Numbered from the stretch's first letter, positions 1 through 8,135 are shown. The stretch: DNA of 64,000 nucleotides from Lachnospiraceae bacterium (GCA_017464645.1 JAFTZF010000024.1:1-64000), one strand, 5' to 3'. The notes: generated by a model from the letters alone, not told the origin. A program made the numbers and translations.

Positions 1-57
1 AACGAAGATGACTTGTTTGATGACGAGGCTGGTGTTGAAGGTTTTTACATCTTTTAA
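1..57 (+). CDS. C-terminal fragment of an unknown protein
   Basis: Frame 1 is open from the window edge and ends in TAA at 55-57, giving 18 acidic residues ending in EGFYIF. The gene would converge on pyrI and would end just before the pyrI terminator hairpin. The fragment is too short to name, and chance openness cannot be excluded over 18 codons. Confidence 0.35.
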   Translation, partial: NEDDLFDDEAGVEGFYIF

Positions 58-142
58 TCAATGTCGTCTTGTTTTTGTGCCCGCCAATCTGCAGGCCGTT
101 TTAGTTCCGGGAAGTGCCGATGGCGGTCTTTCCTATAAATTT

Positions 143-182
143 AAAAAAACCAGGCAGCTCCCGCATGGGCGCCTGCCTGGTC
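143..182 (-). terminator. Rho-independent terminator of pyrBI
   Basis: On the minus strand CCAGGCAGGCGCC pairs back with GAGCTGCCTGG and is followed directly by T7. It lies 20 bases past the pyrI stop and closes the pyrBI operon. Confidence 0.9.
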
Positions 183-202
183 TCCAATTTTTCTTATTCT
201 TT

Positions 203-646
203 TTATTTCGCCTTTTTCTTGTCGTACTTCTCTTCGCAGTACTTGCACCGGTATACTTCCTTCTCCGGGTCGGTCAGTACAAATACATGATCCAGCTGAT
301 TCTCGATGGAAGTAATGCAGCGGGGATTCTTGCATTTGATGATATTGGTGATTTCTTGGGGTAAGGTCAGAGTCCGCTTCTCTACGATCTCTTCGTCCTT
401 GATGATATTCACGGTGATGGTGTGGTCGATGAAGCCCAGCACGTCCAGGTCGATATAGTCCAGGGGGCACTCGATCTTCATGATGTCCTTCTTTCCCATC
501 TTGTTGCTGCGGGCATTCTTGATGATGGCTACGGTGCAGTCCAGCTTGTCCAGATTCAGATTCTTGTAGATCTCCATGCTCTTGCCGGCCTCAATATGGT
601 CCAATACGAAACCTTCTTCAATGCGTCCTACATTTAATACTCCCAT
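203..646 (-). CDS. pyrI: Aspartate carbamoyltransferase regulatory subunit
   Basis: The 147-residue product is the regulatory chain of the ATCase holoenzyme. It binds nucleotide effectors and couples them to the PyrB catalytic trimers in the first committed step of pyrimidine synthesis. The C-terminal zinc site is complete, with Cys105, Cys110, Cys134 and Cys137 in a C-x4-C...C-x2-C arrangement. The N-terminal allosteric domain is of normal length, slightly shorter at its start than the enterobacterial form. The ATG overlaps the pyrB stop as TAATG, so the two chains are translationally coupled. No other pyr gene is nearby. Confidence 0.95.
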   Translation of the reverse strand: MGVLNVGRIEEGFVLDHIEAGKSMEIYKNLNLDKLDCTVAIIKNARSNKMGKKDIMKIECPLDYIDLDVLGFIDHTITVNIIKDEEIVEKRTLTLPQEITNIIKCKNPRCITSIENQLDHVFVLTDPEKEVYRCKYCEEKYDKKKAK

Positions 647-1563
647 TATACTTCCACCTCCAGCAATGTAAGGATCAGGGCCATACGCACATATACGCCG
701 TACTGTACCTGTCTGAAATATGCGGCTCTGGGGTCAGAGTCCACTTCTACGGAAATCTCGTTTACTCTGGGCAGGGGATGTAATACCAGCATCTCGGGAT
801 TTGCCAGATCCATTTTCTTTTTATCCAGGATATAGAAATCCTTCAGGCGGATGTAATCCTCTTCGTTGAAGAAGCGCTCCTGCTGCACGCGGGTCATGTA
901 CAGAACGTCCAGTCCTCCGATCACCTCTTCCAGGCGCTCGACTTCCCTGTAGGGAATGCCTTTGGCATCCAGTACATCCTCACGAATGTAATCGGGGATC
1001 CGCAGCTCCTCCGGAGAGATACATACGAAGGAAATATTCTCATAACGGGACAGTGCATGGATCAGGGAATGTACGGTACGACCGAACTTCAGGTCTCCGC
1101 AAAGACCGATGGTCAGATTGTTCAGACGACCCTTCAGAGAACGGATGGTATTCAGGTCGGTAAGGGTCTGGCTGGGATGCTGATGGCCTCCGTCACCTGC
1201 ATTGATGACCGGAATACCGGAAACACGGCTGGCTACCATGGGGGCACCCTCTTTATTATGGCGCATCGCGCAGATATCTGCAAAACAGGAAATCATACGA
1301 ATCGTATCGGAAACAGTCTCACCCTTGGATGCAGAACTGGAAGCTGCACTGGAAAATCCCAGGGTCTTTCCACCCAGACGAAGCATAGCAGACTCGAAAC
1401 TCAGTCTTGTACGGGTGCTCGGTTCATAGAACAGGGTTGCTAAAATCTTGCCGTCACAGGCATGTGCATACTTTGCCGGATTCAGCTCAATGTCCTTGGC
1501 CAGATCCAGAAGCTTATCCAACTCTTCCACGCTGAAATCCAGCGGGCTCATCAAATGTCTCAT
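646..1563 (-). CDS. pyrB: Aspartate carbamoyltransferase catalytic subunit
   Basis: The 305-residue product transfers the carbamoyl group of carbamoyl phosphate to aspartate to give N-carbamoylaspartate. The carbamoyl-phosphate loop STRTR is at residues 49-53, the mobile SSASKGET loop is near 76-83, and HPSQ is at 129-132. It has full family length. It starts at an ATG behind GGGAGG and is followed by overlapping pyrI, so the enzyme is the allosteric PyrBI type rather than the PyrR-regulated Bacillus type. The leader is only about 55 nt and shows no PyrR attenuator. Confidence 0.97.
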   Translation of the reverse strand: MRHLMSPLDFSVEELDKLLDLAKDIELNPAKYAHACDGKILATLFYEPSTRTRLSFESAMLRLGGKTLGFSSAASSSASKGETVSDTIRMISCFADICAMRHNKEGAPMVASRVSGIPVINAGDGGHQHPSQTLTDLNTIRSLKGRLNNLTIGLCGDLKFGRTVHSLIHALSRYENISFVCISPEELRIPDYIREDVLDAKGIPYREVERLEEVIGGLDVLYMTRVQQERFFNEEDYIRLKDFYILDKKKMDLANPEMLVLHPLPRVNEISVEVDSDPRAAYFRQVQYGVYVRMALILTLLEVEV

Positions 1564-1626
1564 AGATACCTCCCATTGTGGTGCTGCGCAGGGCGCAATT
1601 TTTCAGTTTTAAACACATCTCGTACT

Positions 1627-1655
1627 ATATTACATCAAAACTATTTCAATTTCAA
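1627..1655 (-). promoter_or_regulatory. Predicted pyrB promoter
   Basis: TTGAAA, a 17-bp spacer and TAATAT on the minus strand. Transcription would start near 1619, giving a leader of about 55 nt. Confidence 0.6.
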
Positions 1656-1675
1656 CAAATATATTCGCAAAATCT

Positions 1676-1704
1676 TTGCAAATTTCCGGGTTTTCCTGTA
1701 TACT
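1676..1704 (+). promoter_or_regulatory. Predicted promoter of the PH-domain gene
   Basis: TTGCAA, 17-bp spacer, TATACT. It points away from the pyrB promoter, and the two share an AT-rich divergent region. Confidence 0.6.
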
Positions 1705-1764
1705 GAAAGATAAAGAAAATGGGGATTTGTTTTTCCCTCCCAGGAAAAGAAAGGAGTTTTTGAA

Positions 1765-2148
1765 ATGGAATTTAGAGAACGCAAACGCTGGCCGTTTCTG
1801 GGCCTTCCCTTTACTTTTACCGTTTACACCATTAAAGAGGATCTGGTGACCATCGAGCAGGGCCTCTTAAACCGCCAGGAGAATGACTGCTACATGTACA
1901 AGATTCAGGACGTGACTTTGGAGACCTCTCTTCTGGAGCGCATCTTCGGCCTTGGCTCTGTCGTATGCAACACCGGTGATGTGACCCATCCCAAGCTGCT
2001 GCTCTCTCACATCAAGAATGCAAAGGCTATTAAGAACTTTATTCTGGAGCAGTCTGAGGACCAGCGTCTGAAGCGCCGCATTTTAAACACCCAGAACATC
2101 GGTGTAGTTCCCGACTGCGACCATGATCCGGATGATCTGAACGCATAA
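1765..2148 (+). CDS. Small PH-like (bPH2/YdbT-type) domain protein
   Basis: The product is a 127-residue soluble protein behind a perfect AAAGGAG site. The segment from about residue 18 to 95 resembles the bacterial PH domain 2 fold found in YdbT/YdbS-like proteins: a beta pattern around [15 protein letters not shown], a conserved internal [20 protein letters not shown], then VCNTGD. Unlike YdbT it has no membrane helices. Its role is unknown. It sits alone between pyrB and rnpB under its own promoter. Confidence is high that it is a gene and moderate for the domain. Confidence 0.8.
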   Translation: MEFRERKRWPFLGLPFTFTVYTIKEDLVTIEQGLLNRQENDCYMYKIQDVTLETSLLERIFGLGSVVCNTGDVTHPKLLLSHIKNAKAIKNFILEQSEDQRLKRRILNTQNIGVVPDCDHDPDDLNA

Positions 2149-2153
2149 AAAGA

Positions 2154-2182
2154 TTGCATTTGCAAAAACTGCATGCTACAAT
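2154..2182 (+). promoter_or_regulatory. rnpB promoter
   Basis: TTGCAT, 17-bp spacer, TACAAT. The predicted start at about 2189-2191 coincides with the first base of the RNase P RNA P1 helix. Confidence 0.75.
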
Positions 2183-2190
2183 GATTTCCT

Positions 2191-2533
2191 GTAAGTAAGA
2201 CAAATAATCGCGGCTGACAGACCGAAAGGTGTCAGGTGAGGAAAGTCCGGGCTCCATAGGGCAGGATGCCGGATAACGTCCGGTGGAGGCGACTCCAAGG
2301 CCAGTGCAACAGAAATGTACCGCCAGCATCTGCTGGTAAGGGTGGAAGGGCAGTGTAAGAGACTACCGCCCGGCTGGTAACAGCCGGGGCACATGTAAAC
2401 CCCATCCGGAGCAAGACCGAACAGAGACTTAGGCCGGCCCGGCTGTCTCAGGTGGGTTGCTTGAGCCTGTTGGCAACAGCAGGCCTAGATAGATGATTAT
2501 TCTCGACATAACCCGGCTTATCGTTTTGCTTAC
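2191..2533 (+). ncRNA. rnpB: RNase P RNA, bacterial class A
   Basis: This is the catalytic RNA of RNase P, which removes 5' leaders from pre-tRNA. The universal P4 strand GAGGAAAGTCCGGGCTCC is at about 2237-2255. CAGTGCAACAGAAA, the GGTAACAGCCGGGGCAC region, GAGCAAGACCGAACAG and the closing GATTATTCTCGACATAACCC segment all appear in the expected order. The outer helix P1 can form between GTAAG at 2191 and CTTAC near 2533. Its length of about 343 nt and the layout fit the ancestral class A type rather than the Bacillus class B type. The exact ends are inferred from the promoter, P1 and the terminator. Confidence 0.95.
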
Positions 2534-2537
2534 GATA

Positions 2538-2580
2538 AAAAGAGCTTCGTTCATACGAATCGTATGGGCGGAGCTTTTTC
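2538..2580 (+). terminator. Terminator of rnpB
   Basis: A CATACG-AAT-CGTATG hairpin is extended outward by AAAGAGCTTCG pairing with CGGAGCTTTTT through a few G-U pairs, ending in a T run. Confidence 0.8.
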
Positions 2581-2584
2581 TTCA

Positions 2585-2613
2585 TTGCTTTTTCCGGGCT
2601 CGGGACATATAAT
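2585..2613 (+). promoter_or_regulatory. Predicted promoter of the homocysteine methyltransferase gene
   Basis: TTGCTT, 17-bp spacer, TATAAT, placed directly after the rnpB terminator and about 38 bp before the ATG. Confidence 0.6.
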
Positions 2614-2650
2614 AAGGACAATAAAGCACACTCGGGAAAGGAGTTCTGCC

Positions 2651-3538
2651 ATGAAAAAATCTGAGTTTTCCGCCCTGGTTCAAAAAGGGCCTGTGATATT
2701 AGACGGAGCCACCGGCTCCAACCTGCTGAAGATGGGAATGCCCCGGGGGATTCCTACCGAACTGTGGGTAGAAGAACACCCTGAGGTGATCCAGAAGCTT
2801 CAGCGCGCCTATCTGGAGGCCGGCTCCCAGATCATCTATGCCCCCACCTTTCTGGCCAACCGCATCGGTCTGAAAAGCCACGGCATTGAAGAAAACTGCC
2901 TGACAGACAAAGTCCGCTCCCTGAATCAAAAACTGGTCAGCTATACCAGAGGGGTGGTTGGAGACAAGGCCCTGGTGGCCGGCGATATCGGCGGCACCGG
3001 CAGCTTTATGGAGCCCTTTGGCCCTCTCACCTATGAACAGCTGCTGGACTGCTATACAGAACAGATTTCCGCACTGGTGGATGCCGGTGTAGATGTGCTG
3101 GTGGTAGAGACTATGATCTCCATGGAAGAGGCCATGGTGGTGCTGGATGCCGCAGCTGCTGTCTGCGATCTGCCCGTACTGGTTTCCCTTACCTGCGAAG
3201 CTGACGGCAGCCTGTTCTTCGGCGGAAATATCTTCGATGCTGCTGCCTCTCTGGCTGAAATGGGTGCGGATGCCGTAGGCTGCAACTGCTCCGTGGGCCC
3301 GGACCAGCTGGAGTCTGTGATTTCCACCATTGCATCCCGTGTCAATGTCCCTGTTATTGCCAAACCCAACGCAGGCATGCCTGTGATCACAGAAACAGGG
3401 GAAGCCGTGTACAGCATGAATGCCCCAGACTTCGGTATCTACATGAAGAAGCTTCATAAGGCCGGTGCTTCTGTTTTAGGAGGCTGCTGCGGTACCGATC
3501 CTGAATACATCCGTGCTTTAACCTCCTTTTTCTTCTAA
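2651..3538 (+). CDS. Homocysteine S-methyltransferase family protein
   Basis: The 295-residue product has the zinc-dependent methyltransferase barrel shared by MmuM, betaine-homocysteine methyltransferase and the N-terminal domain of MetH. It starts at the ATG that follows AAAGGAG; an upstream in-frame ATG lies in the rnpB terminator and is discarded. Signatures are LDGATGSNLL at the N-terminus, GCNCSVGP near residue 213, and the zinc motif GGCCGTDPEYI with Cys279 and Cys280 close to the C-terminus. The three zinc cysteines are therefore present. No cobalamin or folate domain follows, so the methyl donor cannot be read from the sequence. S-methylmethionine, a betaine, or a partner corrinoid protein are possible donors. 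It is monocistronic. Confidence 0.88.
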   Translation: MKKSEFSALVQKGPVILDGATGSNLLKMGMPRGIPTELWVEEHPEVIQKLQRAYLEAGSQIIYAPTFLANRIGLKSHGIEENCLTDKVRSLNQKLVSYTRGVVGDKALVAGDIGGTGSFMEPFGPLTYEQLLDCYTEQISALVDAGVDVLVVETMISMEEAMVVLDAAAAVCDLPVLVSLTCEADGSLFFGGNIFDAAASLAEMGADAVGCNCSVGPDQLESVISTIASRVNVPVIAKPNAGMPVITETGEAVYSMNAPDFGIYMKKLHKAGASVLGGCCGTDPEYIRALTSFFF

Positions 3539-3592
3539 AAATCAACACCTATTGACATATTCTTTGTTTTTTCGACACGTTTTGTTTCCATT

Positions 3593-3623
3593 TTGTCTAT
3601 ATTTGTTTGCATCTTGTTATAAT
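3593..3623 (+). promoter_or_regulatory. Predicted extended -10 promoter of the XRE regulator
   Basis: TGTTATAAT is an extended -10 with TATAAT at 3618-3623. A weak TTGTCT lies 19 bp upstream. Confidence 0.5.
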
Positions 3624-3651
3624 GCGATTACAAAACAAAGGAGAAATGGAA

Positions 3652-4059
3652 ATGTCTGAATTTCATATCGCTGAAAATCTAACCCGTCTGCGTACTTTTT
3701 TCGACTACAAGCAGAAATATGTGAGCGAACAGCTGCACATTTCCCGGCAGGCTTACTCCAATTATGAGAAAGGAAGGCGTCTGCCCGATCTGGAAACCAC
3801 CCTTCGGCTGGCAAATTTCTATCGCATTACTTTAGAGCAGCTTCTGCTGTCTCCCGACCCTACCCGTATTTCTCACACGGAATCCGCCTGTCAAGCGGCG
3901 GGCATTTCCCCTGTGGGAAGCCTCTTCCCCATGGACGGGCCGGAAACAAAAATGCATATAAATTACAAACACCTCTCCCTGGAAGGTCAGGAAGAGGCTC
4001 GTGATTACATAGAATTTAAATTGCAACGGGAATCTGTACGCAAGACTTCCGGTGACTGA
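3652..4059 (+). CDS. XRE-family helix-turn-helix regulator
   Basis: The 135-residue product has an HTH_3 domain at residues 1-65. The turn lies around VSEQLHISRQAYSNYEKG, followed by RLPDLETTLRLANFYRITLEQLL. AAAGGAG lies 2 nt before one in-frame ATG and 8 nt before the next, so the second ATG at 3652 is the better start. The C-terminal 70 residues have no recognised ligand domain and end in a charged tail. The gene is convergent with the ECF sigma operon, with stop codons abutting at 4059/4060 and no terminator between them. Its targets are unknown. Confidence 0.85.
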   Translation: MSEFHIAENLTRLRTFFDYKQKYVSEQLHISRQAYSNYEKGRRLPDLETTLRLANFYRITLEQLLLSPDPTRISHTESACQAAGISPVGSLFPMDGPETKMHINYKHLSLEGQEEARDYIEFKLQRESVRKTSGD

Positions 4060-4377
4060 TCACCAGAACCCGCCATACTGCTGCCAGTACTGAATCCCTG
4101 TGTCTACTACTGCCATTCCCATGGCAAATACGGTCAGAAAAGCCAGCAGAAACATGGCCATGCCATCATACACCCGTTTCTCCTCTTTTCCGAAGCCGGC
4201 CACAAGGATCTCCGCTCCAAGAGCGATGAAAATGACCGGCCACAGTCTGAAAATCCATACATAGGTCAGCTGAGGCACAAACATATGCACCAGGAACAGC
4301 AGTCCGAAAATCACCAGCATACTTCCAAAGGTAATGGTGCCAATTCTTCTGACCCGCACTTCTTTTTTCTCTTCCAT
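4060..4377 (-). CDS. Small membrane protein, LiaF-N/DUF5668-like
   Basis: The 105-residue product has three predicted membrane helices at roughly residues 13-34, 38-60 and 70-95. The sequence RRIGTITFGSMLVIFGLLFL with a following LWPVIFIALGAEIL resembles the small LiaI/LiaF N-terminal transmembrane modules that accompany envelope-stress systems. It is the last gene of the four-gene ECF sigma operon, 3 nt after the preceding gene. The family link is a resemblance only. Confidence 0.75.
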   Translation of the reverse strand: MEEKKEVRVRRIGTITFGSMLVIFGLLFLVHMFVPQLTYVWIFRLWPVIFIALGAEILVAGFGKEEKRVYDGMAMFLLAFLTVFAMGMAVVDTGIQYWQQYGGFW

Positions 4378-4380
4378 GAT

Positions 4381-4935
4381 CTAGTCCTCCTGCTGCTCTT
4401 CATCTTCTGCATTCTGGTACAATTCTTTTTTCTTTCCCCGAATCATCAAAACTCCGGCCCAGATGATCACTGCAGCCAGCACCATCTGCGGCAGACGATA
4501 GTTCAGGCTGGAAATCATCCACTGCACTTCCTCCAGAAACAGAAAGGCAATCTCACTCCAGATATTTTTCCAAAGAACAGAAACTCCCCATAAGATCAGG
4601 CCAACGCCGATGAGCTTGCGGTATTTCTTCAGCATACCCTGTGAAAAGAAATCAAATTTGATATCTGCCATCTGGAACAGATACTGATCCTCCAGTGCAT
4701 AGAATTCCTCATCGTCCATGCTGCGCAGGTTGTGCACATGGAAAAAGCTGTAAAACCATACGATCACATCCACCAAAAGCAGCGCTGGCATATCAAAAGT
4801 GATTGCCAGGAAAATGATCAGAGCAAACACGCTCATCAGGCTCAGTCCCATTTTCATAAATCCCATATACATTTCTCCGGCTCCCGGTATAAACGAAAAG
4901 CAAAAAGTCCAAAAACGATTTTTCTTCTTTGTCAT
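4381..4935 (-). CDS. Multi-pass membrane protein of the ECF sigma operon
   Basis: The 184-residue product has about four hydrophobic segments. The N-terminus (FWTFCFSFIPGAGEMYMGFM) resembles the TM2/DUF5683 start of small membrane proteins, with the G-x-G-E-x-Y-x-G pattern. The last helix is followed by a basic then a very acidic tail. It is cotranscribed with the sigma and putative anti-sigma genes, 4 nt from the latter. It may belong to the signal-sensing module or be an output of the regulon. Function unknown. Confidence 0.8.
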   Translation of the reverse strand: MTKKKNRFWTFCFSFIPGAGEMYMGFMKMGLSLMSVFALIIFLAITFDMPALLLVDVIVWFYSFFHVHNLRSMDDEEFYALEDQYLFQMADIKFDFFSQGMLKKYRKLIGVGLILWGVSVLWKNIWSEIAFLFLEEVQWMISSLNYRLPQMVLAAVIIWAGVLMIRGKKKELYQNAEDEEQQED

Positions 4936-4939
4936 ATTT

Positions 4940-5323
4940 CTAATCCTCCTTTTTTATCCATTCATTGGCCAGCTGCGCAATGTGCTTTGACACTGCAGCC
5001 GCCGTTTTATCCACCTTTTCCGCCAGCGTTTCCTGCTTGGTGTAAGATTCCACAGCAGCCTCTGTTGGAGGGTTCAAATCCGGCATGGAGAAGTCATTCG
5101 GCATACAAAACAGGAAATACAATGCCATGACTGCTGCCATACCGATTTTCAGGCTGTAAAAGAACAGCTGTCTTCCCCGGGAGAACTCCTGAGTCCGGAT
5201 CATCAGCTGTATATCCGGCCGTCTGGATTTTTCCAGAACAGCTCGCTTCAAGTCCACGGGGGCTTTCAGCATACCACTGGCTTCTACTTCTTCAATCAGC
5301 TTCTGCAACTGTTCCTGATTCAT
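4940..5323 (-). CDS. Putative anti-sigma factor
   Basis: The 127-residue single-pass protein has a cytoplasmic N-terminal part of about 50 residues, one membrane helix near 55-74 (KIGMAAVMALYFLF), and an extracytoplasmic tail rich in charged residues. No ZAS zinc motif is present. Its ATG overlaps the sigma stop codon as ATGA, the usual arrangement for sigma/anti-sigma pairs. The anti-sigma assignment rests on position and topology, not on sequence identity. Confidence 0.7.
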   Translation of the reverse strand: MNQEQLQKLIEEVEASGMLKAPVDLKRAVLEKSRRPDIQLMIRTQEFSRGRQLFFYSLKIGMAAVMALYFLFCMPNDFSMPDLNPPTEAAVESYTKQETLAEKVDKTAAAVSKHIAQLANEWIKKED

Positions 5324-5859
5324 ATCCCACTCCTCCTTTCCTCCACCGCCGGTGGATCTTTCATAATCTTTCGAAGCATTCCTCTGGCCCTGTAGATCTG
5401 GGTCTGAATGGTCTTGGGGTTCTTGCCCCGTCTGGCCGCGATTTCGCCCACATCCAGCTCATAATAGTAGTGGTCCAGGGCAACCTCATCATAGGGCGGT
5501 TTCAGGCTCCTGCAGGCCTTTTTCAGGCTCTCCCGCACCTCTTCCTCCAGACAGGCGGCCTCCGGCGAGGAACAGGCCGACTCCTGCTCTGCAAAATAGG
5601 TGTCCTCTGTGGGAACACTGCGCCTGCCGGAGTGCTTCTGATAATCCAGGCATTTGTTGACGGCAATCTTACAGATCCAGGCCTTTTCATTCCTGCCATC
5701 GAACAAGGTGGATTTTTCATAGGCTGTCAAAAAAGTTTCCTGGGCCAAATCTTCTGCTGCAAAATAATCACTTGTCATCCTGTAGCAGATGGAAAAAATC
5801 AGGTTCTGATATCGGTCTATCAGATGTTCCAACTGTTCTTCCCTGCTGATAAAATCCAC
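5320..5859 (-). CDS. ECF (sigma-70 family, group 4) RNA polymerase sigma factor
   Basis: The product has 179 residues. Sigma region 2 spans about 13-80 and contains YRMTSDYFAAEDLAQETFLTA. Region 4 spans about 118-170 and contains the helix-turn-helix VGEIAARRGKNPKTIQTQIY. There is no region 3, as expected for ECF factors. A GTG at 5859 follows GGAGGGGAG and is the most upstream start with a Shine-Dalgarno site, although the spacing is short. The gene heads a tight operon with an anti-sigma-like protein and two membrane proteins, suggesting an envelope-stress response. No convincing autoregulatory promoter could be assigned. Confidence 0.9.
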   Translation of the reverse strand: MDFISREEQLEHLIDRYQNLIFSICYRMTSDYFAAEDLAQETFLTAYEKSTLFDGRNEKAWICKIAVNKCLDYQKHSGRRSVPTEDTYFAEQESACSSPEAACLEEEVRESLKKACRSLKPPYDEVALDHYYYELDVGEIAARRGKNPKTIQTQIYRARGMLRKIMKDPPAVEERRSGI

Positions 5860-5972
5860 CTCCCCTCCGGCTTTTCTATTTTATATAACGAAACAGTCTT
5901 CTCCTTTTCTTCAACTTTTCCGTTTTTTGTTGCATACGAAATTCCTGTACAAGAACAAAGTTTCTTATAGAG

Positions 5973-6022
5973 CAAAAAAAGACGCATCTGAATCCGGCCA
6001 ACTCCTTCTCCAAACACGTCTT
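5973..6022 (-). terminator. Possible weak terminator of xpt
   Basis: On the minus strand AAGACG pairs with CGTCTT across a long loop, followed by T7. The stem is short, so termination strength is uncertain. Confidence 0.45.
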
Positions 6023-6049
6023 ATTCCCTCATCTTTATCTGTAATCTTT

Positions 6050-6625
6050 TTAATCCTCTTCAAACTCGATTCCAGCGGCCGAGCACTTGGCGATCCGTGC
6101 CTGGGCATATACGGGAATCCCCTGAGCCTCCAGCTTGCCTCTACCGGGCTGATAAGCCTTTTCGATCAGCACTGCCAGACCTGCTACGGTGGCATGTGCC
6201 TTGCGAATCAGTCGAACAGCTCCGGTAGCTGCCTCTCCGTTTGCCAGGAAATCGTCTATGATCAGAATATGGTCCTGGTCACTGATATAGTCCTTGGACA
6301 GAGTCAGTTCATAAGTAATGCCCTTAGTATAAGAAATCACTTCTGTCTGCCACAGATTCTGGCTCAATGTCCTGGAAGACTGCTTCTTCAGGATCACCAG
6401 CGGAAGGTTCATGTACTTGGCCGCAAATACAGACGGCGCAATACCGGAGGACTCAATGGTAAAGATCTTGGTAACCCCCTTGCCTGCAAACTGCTCCGCA
6501 ATATCCTTTCCGATGGCTTCCATCAACTCTACATCCACCTGATGATTGATAAAGCTGTCTACCTTTACGATATCCTCTCCCAGCATCTTTCCTTCAGCTT
6601 TTATCTTTTGTTTTAACGCTTCCAT
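6050..6625 (-). CDS. xpt: Xanthine phosphoribosyltransferase
   Basis: The 191-residue product salvages xanthine with PRPP to give XMP. The PRPP-binding motif ILIIDDFLANGEAATG sits near residues 120-135, and the N-terminal IESSGIAPS loop and the KKQSSRTL flap are typical of Xpt rather than Hpt or Apt. Length matches the family. It starts at an ATG behind GGAGAGGGAG. No pbuX permease follows. In Bacillus this gene is controlled by a guanine riboswitch, but here the leader is only about 55 nt and consists mainly of a terminator-like hairpin. Confidence 0.95.
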   Translation of the reverse strand: MEALKQKIKAEGKMLGEDIVKVDSFINHQVDVELMEAIGKDIAEQFAGKGVTKIFTIESSGIAPSVFAAKYMNLPLVILKKQSSRTLSQNLWQTEVISYTKGITYELTLSKDYISDQDHILIIDDFLANGEAATGAVRLIRKAHATVAGLAVLIEKAYQPGRGKLEAQGIPVYAQARIAKCSAAGIEFEED

Positions 6626-6642
6626 GACCTGTCTCCCTCTCC

Positions 6643-6677
6643 AAAAAAAGAGACGCGCAGGGCATCTCTCTTTTTTG
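6643..6677 (-). terminator. Terminator-like hairpin between fabZ and xpt
   Basis: A perfect 10-bp stem AAAAAAGAGA/TCTCTTTTTT with a 13-nt loop is followed on the minus strand by T7 and then at once by the xpt ribosome binding site. It can end fabZ transcripts, but it also lies downstream of the predicted xpt start. Confidence 0.7.
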
Positions 6678-6686
6678 CTTTTTATA

Positions 6687-6715
6687 ATTGTGCCATTTTT
6701 TCAGGTTTTTGTCAA
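6687..6715 (-). promoter_or_regulatory. Predicted xpt promoter
   Basis: TTGACA, 17-bp spacer, CACAAT with an upstream TGG (extended -10). The predicted start near 6680 falls at the foot of the hairpin at 6643-6677. Confidence 0.5.
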
Positions 6716-6731
6716 TATTTGCAGACCGGTT

Positions 6732-7157
6732 TTATTTGATCACAAAGATCAATTCTGCGCTTACTGCCAGCTGGCCGTCCACATAGGCTTTGGCAATGCC
6801 GGAACCGATGGGACCTTTGCGTTTACTGATCTCCACTTCCATGATCAGTACATCTCCCGGAACTACCATACGTTTGAATTTTGCATTGTTAATGCCGCCG
6901 AAAAATGCCAGCTTCCCTTTATACTCCGGAAGGCTCAAAAGAGCTACTGCTCCCACCTGAGCCAGAGCTTCAATCTGCAGCACTCCCGGCATCACGGGCT
7001 CACCTGGAAAATGGCCCGCAAAAAACGGCTCGTTGTAGGATACGCACTTGCGTCCTACCGCCCGCTTTCCCGGCTCCAGTTCATCAATCCGATCCACCAG
7101 CAAAAGGGGCTGCCGATGAGGCAATATTTCCATAATCTGTTTACTGTCCAGTGTCAT
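6732..7157 (-). CDS. fabZ: 3-hydroxyacyl-ACP dehydratase
   Basis: The 141-residue hotdog-fold dehydratase of type II fatty acid synthesis converts 3-hydroxyacyl-ACP to trans-2-enoyl-[16 protein letters not shown] at residues 12-24 and the active-site [20 protein letters not shown] segment, with its catalytic His and Glu, are intact. It lies 51 bp downstream of fabK in the same direction, so successive steps of elongation are paired here. The other fab genes are not in the window. Confidence 0.95.
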   Translation of the reverse strand: MTLDSKQIMEILPHRQPLLLVDRIDELEPGKRAVGRKCVSYNEPFFAGHFPGEPVMPGVLQIEALAQVGAVALLSLPEYKGKLAFFGGINNAKFKRMVVPGDVLIMEVEISKRKGPIGSGIAKAYVDGQLAVSAELIFVIK

Positions 7158-7208
7158 AACGTCTTTTCTCCCACTCTTTTATCTGCACTTCATCTCTCTG
7201 CTGCAGGA

Positions 7209-8135
7209 TTATTTTCCGCCCAGCAGCTGCTTGGCCTCCTGCATGATCTCATCCACGATCTCTTTGCAGCTCTGCTCCTTAGAAACCAGACCCGCAATCT
7301 GACCTGCCATGACCGTACCATGCTTTACATCGCCTTCCATAACTGCCTTGCGAAGAGCACCCAGGGTCAGGTATTCCAGTTCCTCAAAAGCGGCCCCTTC
7401 TTTTTCCAGCTTGGCATATTCCCGGGTCATCTGGTTGCGCAGGCAGCGCACGGGATGTCCATGGCTCATACCGGTCACTTCTGTATCAATATCTTTTGCT
7501 TTAATTACCCGCTCCTTGTAGCCGGGGTGCACGATGGATTCGTTTGCCACCACAAACCGGGTTCCCATCTGAACACCTTCTGCCCCCAGCATCATGGCTG
7601 CCGCAAATCCCCGGCCGTCGCCGATACCGCCTGCCGCAATGACAGGAATCTCCACTGCGTCCACCACCTGGGGAACCAGGGACATAGTAGTCAGGGAACC
7701 GATGTGCCCACCGGATTCCATACCCTCTGCTACGACTGCGTCCGCACCGCAGCGCTCCATACGCCGGGCCAATGCTACAGATGCAATCACCGGAATGACC
7801 TTAATGCCGGCTTCCTTCCATGCCGCCATATATTTCTCAGGACTGCCGGCTCCAGTGGTTACCACAGGAACCTTCTCCTCAACCACTACCTGGGCTACCT
7901 CTGCCGCATAAGGGCTCATGAGCATCACATTCACACCAAAGGGCTTGTCCGTCAGCTCCCGCACCTTGCGGATCTCTTCTCGTACCACTTCCGCCGGGGC
8001 ATTGGCACCGCCAATGAGACCCAGTCCGCCTGCAGCGGATACGCCGGCCGCCAGATTATGCTCTGCCACCCAGGCCATACCTCCCTGGATAATGGGATAC
8101 TCAATTTGCAACAGTTCTGTAATTCTCGTCTTCAT
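7209..8135 (-). CDS. fabK: FMN-dependent enoyl-ACP reductase (nitronate monooxygenase family)
   Basis: The 308-residue TIM-barrel flavoprotein carries YPIIQGGMAWVAEHNLAAGV at the N-terminus, then TTGAGSPEKY, EGMESGGHIG and AAGGIGDGRGFAAAMMLGAEGV, all FMN-contacting loops of the FabK/2-nitropropane dioxygenase family. The start chosen is ATG at 8135, behind AAAGGAAAGAG. An upstream in-frame start would lack a site and would reach into the iclR end. Adjacency to fabZ favours FabK over nitronate monooxygenase. FabK is the triclosan-insensitive enoyl reductase common in Firmicutes. Confidence 0.9.
   Translation of the reverse strand: MKTRITELLQIEYPIIQGGMAWVAEHNLAAGVSAAGGLGLIGGANAPAEVVREEIRKVRELTDKPFGVNVMLMSPYAAEVAQVVVEEKVPVVTTGAGSPEKYMAAWKEAGIKVIPVIASVALARRMERCGADAVVAEGMESGGHIGSLTTMSLVPQVVDAVEIPVIAAGGIGDGRGFAAAMMLGAEGVQMGTRFVVANESIVHPGYKERVIKAKDIDTEVTGMSHGHPVRCLRNQMTREYAKLEKEGAAFEELEYLTLGALRKAVMEGDVKHGTVMAGQIAGLVSKEQSCKEIVDEIMQEAKQLLGGK

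Noticed and set aside
8..364. A 118-codon plus-strand frame at the left edge.
   Set aside because: It runs through the pyrI terminator and into pyrI in antisense, with no ribosome site.
1564..1764. A PyrR-binding attenuator before pyrB.
   Set aside because: The leader is about 55 nt with no antiterminator/terminator pair. The promoter and start account for the region.
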